Source of the DNA: an uncultured Subdoligranulum sp.
GTDB taxonomy: Bacteria; Bacillota_A; Clostridia; Oscillospirales; Ruminococcaceae
Assembly: GCF_937890665.1 (NCBI RefSeq)
Contig: NZ_CALADU010000114.1
Span: 1 to 14,932 of the forward strand
DNA: 14,932 nucleotides
Reading direction: 5' to 3'
In this document: positions 1-5,148 of the stretch, piece after piece
How positions within the stretch are numbered: position 1 is the stretch's first letter
Layout: every line of letters begins with the position of its first letter
Program-made: the position numbers and the translations under genes
The notes under the pieces: model-generated
What the model saw: only the letters and a program-made list of their open reading frames with translations
What the model was told of the DNA's origin: nothing
Databases searched by the model: none

Positions 1-51
1 CTTGACCTCTCGGATGCGAACCGAACGCTCTCCCAACTGAGCTACAGGCCC
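1..51 (-). tRNA. tRNA-Ala (anticodon CGC), 3' part cut off by window edge
   Basis: Read on the minus strand from base 51, the sequence folds as the first 51 nucleotides of a tRNA. It has a 7-nt acceptor strand GGGCCTG, TA, a 4-bp D stem GCTC/GAGC around AGTTGGGA, and a 5-bp anticodon stem TTCGG/CCGAG with loop TTCGCAT. The anticodon is CGC (plus-strand bases 16-18), which reads the alanine codon GCG. It is followed by the variable loop AGGTC. The T arm and acceptor 3' strand lie outside the window, so the identity rests on the anticodon and the visible arms. The gene points away from the rest of the window and has its own promoter at 71-99. Confidence 0.9.
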
Positions 52-70
52 AAATTTGTCCGACTTGTAT

Positions 71-99
71 AGTTTACTCCTTTCGGGTAGAAATGTCAA
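71..99 (-). promoter_or_regulatory. Sigma-70-type promoter of the tRNA-Ala gene
   Basis: On the minus strand a perfect -35 TTGACA (plus-strand bases 94-99) is followed after exactly 17 bases by TAAACT (plus-strand 71-76), a 4/6 match to TATAAT. Transcription would begin near base 64, about 13 bases before the mature tRNA 5' end, as expected for a tRNA with a short leader. There is no other gene on this strand for it to serve. Confidence 0.7.
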
Positions 100-180
100 T
101 AGGTTGCTCTGAAAATTTCTTTTTGCCTATAAAAAGTTGTAACATTGTGGATCCATGTGCCGTTTTTCTACTATTTTTGT

Positions 181-209
181 TTGCGTGGCCTCTCTAAATG
201 GTGTATGAT
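181..209 (+). promoter_or_regulatory. Candidate promoter of the SGNH hydrolase gene
   Basis: TTGCGT (181-186) and TATGAT (204-209) are separated by 17 bases. The -10 is good (5/6) but the -35 matches only in its TTG. The predicted start near 216 leaves a short leader that includes the Shine-Dalgarno GAGGAG (228-233), nine bases before the ATG at 243. Confidence 0.45.
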
Positions 210-242
210 GAACTATATTGATGCTGCGAGGAGTGTTCCGCG

Positions 243-2138
243 ATGAAGTTCCCATCTTTTCCACCTCTGGATCGTTTCAGTCGCCGCCAGTTGTCTTTAT
301 TGGGTGGCGGTCTGGCGGTTCTAGTCATCGTGCTTTGCGGAATCGTTTGGCTGATGCGCAGCAACACACCGCCGGCCTCCGCCCCTACCGCCACCGCTGA
401 AACGGCAGAAACAGCGGAAACCGCCACTGCCGAAAATGCGGCGCTTCCCCATGCTGCCGATCTGGCAGTACAAAACGCCGCTGTGGGCACCGTATTGCCG
501 CAAACCCCTGATGCCGGACGCAGCTATGTGGACGAAACACTGTTTATCGGGGATTCCAATACTGCACGATACCTATTATATGCAGACGATACCGGCCAAG
601 CCTTCACCACGCTGAACAACAACATCGGCGTGGTCAGCATGGGAGCCGGCGCCATCACAACCCTAAAATGCGAAAAGTTTAAAGGTTCCTCTACGATGTA
701 CACCATCCCGGATGCCGTAGCCATGCTCAAGCCCAAACGCATCGTCATCTGTTTCGGGACCAACAATCTGAGCGGTTCTTCCACCGATGCCAGCAATTTT
801 ATTTCCTCTTACTTAAAAGGTTTGCAGGCCATTCAAACCGCATGGCTTTACTGTGACATTATCGTCAGCGCCATCCCGCCGCTGGACAAGCAGCGGGAAA
901 ACCCCCGTTTGACCATGACGCAGGTAGACGCATACAACGCTGCGCTCGTAACGATGTGCGAAGAAAACGGGTTCAAATTTTTGAACAGCGCGGAAGTACT
1001 GCGGGACAACACCACCGGCTGGGCCAAGACGGATTATACGCTCTCGGACGGCGTTCACCTTTCCAAAACAGCGGTAACGGCTTACTTCCAATACCTGCGC
1101 ACCCATGCCTACGTTACGGAGGATCACCGCCCCCAGCCGCTGGGTACCATTCCCACACCGGACGGCGTTCCCGCCAACCTGATTAGTGAAGACCCCATTG
1201 CAGTGCGCGGTGCCAAGGTGCCGTTGGAATTTGTGGCCACCAATGGCGGCAAGCTTTCGGGTACCACAAGCCAGTTGGTCAAAAAAGGCGGCGTAGCCAG
1301 TGCAGTGACTGCCATTCCCAACGAAGGTTTCGTCTTTGCCGGGTGGACTGCCAGCACCGGCGGCAGTTACAGCAGCGCCACCATTCAGTTCACAATGCCG
1401 ACAGACGCCAACGCAGGCGGCGTTGTACTGACCGCCCATTTTACTGCCACGGCCCATGAACACAACTACGTAGTGGTACAAGGTTCTGAAGTAGCCGCCA
1501 CCTGTATGACAGCCGGCAGTGCCAAATATCAGTGCAGCATCTGCGGCGAGATGATCGAGAAAGACAGCCCCGCTTTAGGCCATGACTGGGATGGTGGCCG
1601 CCAGAGCGGTGACCAGATCGTTTATACCTGCCGCCGCTGCGGGCAGACCAAAAGCGAAGCCGCAGCCCACACCCACAGCTTTGATACTGTGGTAAGCGAT
1701 ACCCCCGCCACCTGTACTGACAGTGAAAAAATCGTACTGCAATGTTCCTGCGGCGCGCAGACGACCACCACCGGACAAGGTGCATTGGGGCACAGTTGGA
1801 ACGAAGGGGCGGTACAAGGGAACGAAAAAATCTATACCTGTACCCGCTGCGGCGCCACGTATAGCGAGCCCTACACACCTCCGGTGGTAGAAACACCCAC
1901 GCCGTCCCCACAGCCTAGCACACCGCCCACGCCGCAGCCCTCCACCCCACCGACTACTACCCCCGATCCAACTCCAACCCCCACTCCATCGGATTCTGGT
2001 TCTGAGAGCGGCGACACCGGCGGCGATGGCACCGACACGGGAGACTCCGGCAACGAATCCGAAAATGGCGGCGACGCAGCACCCCAATCGCTGAGCACGG
2101 AACCGCAAGAGGAGTCTCTTATACAACAAACGACCTAA
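243..2138 (+). CDS. Membrane-anchored extracellular SGNH/GDSL-type hydrolase with Cys-pair modules
   Basis: This 631-residue protein starts at ATG 243 behind GAGGAG. Residues 1-17 are basic and a single hydrophobic segment follows at about 18-38, so it is probably a signal anchor with the rest outside the cell. After an Ala/Thr/Glu-rich linker with TAE repeats, an SGNH-hydrolase domain runs from about 96 to 290. Its motifs are GDSN (103-106, candidate nucleophile Ser105), GTNN (172-175) and SDGVHLS (268-274, candidate Asp269/His272). Residues about 322-402 resemble bacterial surface repeat (InlB B-repeat-like) domains (GFVFAGW, FTMP). Two similar modules follow (about 405-470 and 477-541), each with a spaced Cys, a second Cys pair, GH(D/S)W and a final CxxC; they recall metal-binding knuckles of clostridial surface proteins. 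The tail (about 545-631) is Pro/Thr-rich then Gly/Asp/Ser/Glu-rich with no LPxTG seen. An esterase or acyl-modifying role at the envelope is likely; the substrate is unknown. Confidence 0.85.
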   Translation: MKFPSFPPLDRFSRRQLSLLGGGLAVLVIVLCGIVWLMRSNTPPASAPTATAETAETAETATAENAALPHAADLAVQNAAVGTVLPQTPDAGRSYVDETLFIGDSNTARYLLYADDTGQAFTTLNNNIGVVSMGAGAITTLKCEKFKGSSTMYTIPDAVAMLKPKRIVICFGTNNLSGSSTDASNFISSYLKGLQAIQTAWLYCDIIVSAIPPLDKQRENPRLTMTQVDAYNAALVTMCEENGFKFLNSAEVLRDNTTGWAKTDYTLSDGVHLSKTAVTAYFQYLRTHAYVTEDHRPQPLGTIPTPDGVPANLISEDPIAVRGAKVPLEFVATNGGKLSGTTSQLVKKGGVASAVTAIPNEGFVFAGWTASTGGSYSSATIQFTMPTDANAGGVVLTAHFTATAHEHNYVVVQGSEVAATCMTAGSAKYQCSICGEMIEKDSPALGHDWDGGRQSGDQIVYTCRRCGQTKSEAAAHTHSFDTVVSDTPATCTDSEKIVLQCSCGAQTTTTGQGALGHSWNEGAVQGNEKIYTCTRCGATYSEPYTPPVVETPTPSPQPSTPPTPQPSTPPTTTPDPTPTPTPSDSGSESGDTGGDGTDTGDSGNESENGGDAAPQSLSTEPQEESLIQQTT

Positions 2139-2150
2139 AGAACTGCAATC

Positions 2151-2174
2151 GACCGCTCCCTTGCGGGGGCGGTC
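2151..2174 (+). other. Intergenic 10-bp hairpin (weak terminator or attenuator)
   Basis: GACCGCTCCC (2151-2160) pairs with GGGGGCGGTC (2165-2174) around a TTGC loop, with one G-T wobble. It sits 12 bases after the hydrolase stop. The downstream bases (GTTCCCTGTAAAAG) lack the run of T expected for an intrinsic terminator on either strand. No convincing promoter is visible between it and the ABC gene. Read-through with partial termination, or an mRNA-processing/stability hairpin, is therefore as likely as full termination. Confidence 0.55.
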
Positions 2175-2209
2175 GTTCCCTGTAAAAGTCAAAAAGAGAG
2201 GATCGTATT

Positions 2210-3985
2210 ATGCCCCCCATTCACAACCGACAAAAAGGCAGCAAAGAGTTGCTGCACCGCTTTCTGCCCTACTTGATGAAGTACAAAGGCATCCTATTTT
2301 TCGACCTATTTTGTGCCGCACTGACCACCCTATGTGACATTGTACTGCCCAAAATCATGGGCTTACTGACCAACGCCGCTTCTGGGCAAGGTGCCGCACT
2401 CACCGTGCAGGCTGTATTGCGCATGGCCGCACTGTATTTTGTACTGCGTCTCATCGACGGTGCCGCCAGCTACTTTATGTCTGGCATCGGGCACATCATG
2501 GGTGTACACATCGAAACCGACATGCGGCGGGACGCCTTCGATCACCTGCTGCGGCTGGATCACACCTATTACAACAACACCAAAGTGGGCCAGATCATGG
2601 GCCGTATCACCAACGACTTATTCGATGTGACAGAATTTGCCCACCACTGCCCGGAAGAGTTTTTCATCGCATTCATCAAGATTGTGGCCTCTTTTGTCAT
2701 CCTTTGTCAGGCCAGCATCCCACTGACCTTGGTAGTCTTTGCCTGTGTTCCCCTGATGGGCGTTGTTTCGGTTTATCTAAATCTTAAGCTGCGGGCACGT
2801 TTCCGCCAGCAGCGATTCCAAATCGGTGAGCTGAACGCTACTATCGAGGACAGCCTTCTGGGGCAGCGGGTCGTCAAAGCCTTTGCCGCAGAGGATCAGG
2901 AACGGGAAAAGTTTGCTGAGGGCAATCGAGCCTTTGAAAACATCAAAACCCTGACCTACCATGCTATGGCAGCCTTCAACACCTCCACCCGGTTGTTTGA
3001 CGGGCTGATGTATCTTGTGGTTATTTTGGCCGGCGGTCTCGCTTTGGTATACGGCGCTATCAACGCCGGTGATTTGGTCGCCTACGTGCTGTATGTTTCC
3101 ACCTTGATTGCCACCATCCGGCGCATCGTGGAATTTGCCGAACAGTTCCAGCGAGGCATGACCGGAATCGAACGTTTTGTGGAAATTATGGATACCCCGG
3201 TGACCATCGCCGATTTGTCGGATGCCAAACCGCTGGTAGTTCGGGAAGGCGGTATTGAGTTCCGCGACGTGAGCTTTGAATATCCTGACGACCACAATCA
3301 GGTGCTGCGCCACGTCAATCTTCGTATCCGCCCCGGCGAAAGCCTTGCCTTGGTAGGGCCTTCGGGCGGCGGTAAAACCACTTTGTGCAACCTGATTCCC
3401 CGTTTTTACGATGTAACGGGGGGCGAGATCCTGATTGACGGACAAGACGTACGGTCCGTAACGCTGCACAGCCTTCGGGAAGCCATTGGTGTTGTACAGC
3501 AGGACGTATATCTGTTCAGCGGCACCGTTGCAGAGAATATAGCCTACGGCAAACCCGGCGCCACCCGGGAAGAAATTGAACAAGCCGCCAAGCTGGCCGG
3601 AGCGGATGGATTTGTGCGCGCCCTAAAAGAGGGATACGATACCTACGTGGGAGAACGCGGCGTCAAGCTGAGCGGCGGTCAAAAGCAACGCATTGCCATT
3701 GCTCGAGTATTTTTGAAAAACCCGCCCATCCTGCTGCTGGATGAAGCCACCAGCGCCTTGGACAATGAGAGCGAGATTCTGGTGGGACAAAGTCTGGACA
3801 AGTTGGCCAAAGGCCGCACCACCTTGACCATTGCGCATCGGTTAACCACCATCCAAAACGCTGACCGTATCTTGGTTTTGGGCAAGGACGGCATCGAGGA
3901 GGAAGGCAGCCACACCGAACTGCTGGCCAAGAAAGGCATCTATTACCGATTGTGGAACGGCTTGGTTTCGGGCCAGACCCTATAA
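2210..3985 (+). CDS. ABC exporter half-transporter, fused membrane and ATPase domains
   Basis: This 591-residue protein begins at ATG 2210, seven bases after AGAGAGGA. The N-terminal half (about 20-320) is an exporter-type membrane domain with hydrophobic segments near 28-50, 68-90, 152-190 and 262-300. The ATPase half is complete: Walker A GPSGGGKT (383-390), Q-loop VVQQD (428-432), signature LSGGQ (487-491), Walker B ILLLDEA (507-513) and H-loop His543. The length and TM-NBD order fit MsbA/LmrA/MdlB-type half-transporters, which work as dimers. No partner half-transporter gene is adjacent, so a homodimer is the simplest inference. Substrate cannot be read from sequence; lipid, drug or peptide export are all possible. 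The gene follows the hydrolase by 71 bases without an obvious promoter, so the two may be co-transcribed. Confidence 0.93.
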   Translation: MPPIHNRQKGSKELLHRFLPYLMKYKGILFFDLFCAALTTLCDIVLPKIMGLLTNAASGQGAALTVQAVLRMAALYFVLRLIDGAASYFMSGIGHIMGVHIETDMRRDAFDHLLRLDHTYYNNTKVGQIMGRITNDLFDVTEFAHHCPEEFFIAFIKIVASFVILCQASIPLTLVVFACVPLMGVVSVYLNLKLRARFRQQRFQIGELNATIEDSLLGQRVVKAFAAEDQEREKFAEGNRAFENIKTLTYHAMAAFNTSTRLFDGLMYLVVILAGGLALVYGAINAGDLVAYVLYVSTLIATIRRIVEFAEQFQRGMTGIERFVEIMDTPVTIADLSDAKPLVVREGGIEFRDVSFEYPDDHNQVLRHVNLRIRPGESLALVGPSGGGKTTLCNLIPRFYDVTGGEILIDGQDVRSVTLHSLREAIGVVQQDVYLFSGTVAENIAYGKPGATREEIEQAAKLAGADGFVRALKEGYDTYVGERGVKLSGGQKQRIAIARVFLKNPPILLLDEATSALDNESEILVGQSLDKLAKGRTTLTIAHRLTTIQNADRILVLGKDGIEEEGSHTELLAKKGIYYRLWNGLVSGQTL

Positions 3986-4085
3986 TACACATAAAAGCCC
4001 CCGCTAATGCTGGGTGCCCATAAAACAGGAAGCAACAAATTTTCTATGACTACGGCATCTGGTAGTTGAGGTTAGCAAAAAAGAG

Positions 4086-4125
4086 AATGAGCGATACTTG
4101 GTTTTGTGACCAAGTATCGCTCATT
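4086..4125. repeat. Perfect 16-bp inverted repeat (hairpin) near the island's left edge
   Basis: AATGAGCGATACTTGG (4086-4101) and its exact reverse complement (4110-4125) flank an 8-base loop. On the minus strand the stem is followed by CTCTTTTTTG, so it would act as an intrinsic terminator for leftward transcription; on the plus strand there is no T run. No minus-strand gene is seen to its right that would need it. It lies where base composition changes from the GC-rich chromosomal genes to AT-rich DNA, so it may also be a relic of a mobile-element end. Confidence 0.75.
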
Positions 4126-4141
4126 TACGTATGCGACAAAC

Positions 4142-4170
4142 TTCACTTTTTCTTTTCTTTCCGGTACAAT
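4142..4170 (+). promoter_or_regulatory. Promoter of the tnpV-like gene
   Basis: TTCACT (4142-4147, 4/6 match to TTGACA) and TACAAT (4165-4170, 5/6 match to TATAAT) are separated by 17 bases. Initiation near 4177 would fall just after the in-frame ATG at 4174. That favours the GTG at 4208, which has a Shine-Dalgarno, as the true translation start. Confidence 0.55.
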
Positions 4171-4207
4171 CAAAATGCAAATAAGATTGATTGGAGGTAC
4201 TATTATA

Positions 4208-4555
4208 GTGCAGAATTTAACCTATATTCAATGCGGGGACTACTTTATCCCTGACATCAGATTAGTAAATGCAGAAAAACAGAAACTCGGCAAATATGGC
4301 AGAATGCGTAGAACCTTCTTGGAGCGGAACAATCCCATACTTTTCAATGATATGGTTTTGACGGAAACCCTGTTTCCGCATCTGTGGGAAGTACAGCAGA
4401 CTTGTGAGAAGCGAATGGAGTTATTGATGGCGGATTTGTTATTGAAGAACCCAGCGCCAGACAAGGCAACACAGCAGCTTACGTGGATGTCGCACATGAA
4501 TAGCCTGAAAGCACAGGCGGAAGAAATTGTGGTTTCAGAGCTGATCTACAACTAA
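4208..4555 (+). CDS. tnpV: TnpV-like transposon-encoded protein
   Basis: The chosen GTG start at 4208 lies ten bases after GGAGG (4193-4197) and gives 115 residues, the usual size for this family. The protein opens with QNLTYIQCGDYFIPD and continues with GKYGRMRRTFL, an N-P-x-x-F-N segment, a helical middle with LxxHLWEVQ, and a C-terminus with W(M)xxMNSLKxQAEEIV and ELIYN. This pattern matches the TnpV family (transposon-encoded protein TnpV) found on clostridial transposons and integrative elements; its biochemical role is not established. In-frame ATGs at 4106 and 4174 would add non-family residues and lack a ribosome site. It is a single-gene unit with its own promoter and a strong terminator, and marks the DNA here as mobile-element derived. 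Confidence 0.85.
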   Translation: MQNLTYIQCGDYFIPDIRLVNAEKQKLGKYGRMRRTFLERNNPILFNDMVLTETLFPHLWEVQQTCEKRMELLMADLLLKNPAPDKATQQLTWMSHMNSLKAQAEEIVVSELIYN

Positions 4556-4573
4556 ATTTAATAGTTTATCACT

Positions 4574-4605
4574 AAGGCTGGCCTACATGGTCAGCCTTTC
4601 TTTTT
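4574..4605 (+). terminator. Rho-independent terminator after tnpV
   Basis: AAGGCTGGCC (4574-4583) pairs with GGTCAGCCTT (4589-4598) around a five-base loop, with one G-T pair. It is followed by TCTTTTT (4599-4605). It begins 18 bases after the tnpV stop and is the best plus-strand intrinsic terminator in the window. Confidence 0.88.
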
Positions 4606-4618
4606 GGTGGAAAGGCAG

Positions 4619-4688
4619 TTCTTGAATTGTCAAAAGGACAATTCTGGACTTGTTGTAAGCACAATTCTTGAGTTGTCAAAAGCACAAT
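4619..4688 (+). repeat. Two 24-bp direct repeats with internal dyad, 46-bp period
   Basis: Bases 4619-4642 and 4665-4688 match at 22 of 24 positions. The first copy contains a perfect dyad, AATTGTC / GACAATT around AAAAG; the second keeps a shorter version (TTGT/ACAA). The 46-bp period is not a multiple of three, so the two copies are read in different frames and the repetition is at DNA level rather than protein level. This fits a protein-binding site inside the rep-like fragment. Confidence 0.7.
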
Positions 4689-4690
4689 GT

Positions 4691-4750
4691 AATAATACTG
4701 ATATTAATAATACTGATATTAATAATACTGATTATAGTAATACTGATCCT
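4691..4750 (+). repeat. Four tandem 15-bp iteron-like repeats
   Basis: AATAATACTGATATT occurs twice exactly (4691-4705, 4706-4720). It is followed by AATAATACTGATTAT (4721-4735) and AGTAATACTGATCCT (4736-4750). They encode the NNTD repeats of the rep-like fragment and are AT-rich. In several RepA_N plasmids the origin of replication lies within the initiator gene, so these may be iterons of a former origin. Confidence 0.8.
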
Positions 4751-4839
4751 TTCCTTTCTTCCAATTTTCCGGAAAGGAATACGACAGGATTAGATAAGCA
4801 ATTTCTTTTCTTTCGGAGATTGAGAATTACAATCTGAAA

Positions 4840-4867
4840 TTGAATTTTGAAAAAATAATGTTATAAT
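4840..4867 (+). promoter_or_regulatory. Promoter of the XRE regulator / restriction operon
   Basis: TTGAAT (4840-4845) and a perfect TATAAT (4862-4867) are 16 bases apart in AT-rich DNA. Initiation near 4874 leaves a leader of about 44 bases to the ATG at 4918. No other strong promoter is visible before hsdR, so this one probably drives the regulator and the restriction genes together. The regulator may act on it, but I see no clear operator; only a weak dyad, ATAA-N5-TTAT, overlaps the -10. Confidence 0.65.
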
Positions 4868-4917
4868 GTTCTTATAGTAAAAAAATATGAGAAGTTATGC
4901 TGGCAGGAGGTAGTAAC

Positions 4918-5130
4918 ATGGCTGTTTGTTATAATAAATTATGGAAAATTCTCATTGATCGAGGGATGAGTAAAACAGAGCTTATCAAGGCAGCCAAGAT
5001 TAGCACAAATGCCATGGCAAAACTGGGGAAAAATGAAGATGTCCGAGTAGAGGTCTTAGTTAAAATATGCGGAGTATTAAATTGTTCTATTGATGATATC
5101 TTGGAAATTGTTCCAGATAGCAACAGTTAG
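4918..5130 (+). CDS. Small XRE/Cro-type helix-turn-helix regulator
   Basis: The ATG at 4918 lies seven bases after AGGAGG (4905-4910); an earlier in-frame ATG at 4897 lacks a ribosome site. The 70-residue product is a bare helix-turn-helix of the Cro/C1 type (HTH_26-like). It opens with YNKLWKILIDRGMSKTEL, has ISTNAMAKLGKNEDVRVEVL as turn and recognition helix, and ends with ICGVLNCSIDDILEI. Such single-domain regulators often precede restriction-modification operons and can act like a controller protein that times or limits expression. It lies 18 bases upstream of hsdR in the same direction and is probably co-transcribed with it. That it regulates this operon is inference. Confidence 0.85.
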   Translation: MAVCYNKLWKILIDRGMSKTELIKAAKISTNAMAKLGKNEDVRVEVLVKICGVLNCSIDDILEIVPDSNS

Positions 5131-5148
5131 CGGGAGGAGGATATACAA

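Larger units (their letters stand above)
4604..4837 (+). pseudogene. Fragment resembling a RepA_N-type replication initiator
   Basis: The frame is open for about 77 codons but has no ribosome-binding site, and its first codons overlap the T run of the tnpV terminator. The peptide opens with VERQFLNCQKDNSGLV, continues with a TILELSKAQ segment, and then has four NNTD-type repeats ending in SNTDP. I recognise this combination from the middle linker of RepA_N-family plasmid initiators of gut Firmicutes, between the N-terminal DNA-binding domain and the C-terminal domain. Neither flanking domain is present. After about residue 48 the sequence no longer looks family-like, so it is a remnant. It may mark a plasmid or integrative element that brought in the island. 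The recognition is from memory of the family pattern, not from an alignment. Confidence 0.5.

Noticed and set aside
1..51. tRNA-Ala as the integration site of the island
   Set aside because: The tRNA is separated from the AT-rich island by two chromosomal-style genes, its 3' end faces away from the island, and the recombinase here fits an inversion role.
813..1481. Long minus-strand open frame (222 codons) opposite the SGNH gene
   Set aside because: It is a shadow of a GC-rich gene read on the other strand: no ribosome site, no recognisable motif, and the plus frame carries clear catalytic motifs.
2777..3583. Minus-strand open frame of 268 codons opposite the ABC transporter
   Set aside because: The plus frame has every ABC motif through this stretch; the antisense peptide shows no family features or start signals.
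4106..4207. N-terminal extension of tnpV from ATG 4106 or 4174
   Set aside because: No Shine-Dalgarno before either ATG, the predicted transcription start lies after them, and family proteins start at about the GTG 4208 position.
4066..4254. 62-codon plus frame over the 16-bp hairpin
   Set aside because: No ribosome site, it runs through the hairpin and out of frame across the start of tnpV, and the peptide is unlike any family.
4691..4750. Short tandem repeats considered as a CRISPR array
   Set aside because: Units are 15 bp, contiguous without spacers, and translate as in-frame NNTD repeats; no cas genes are present.
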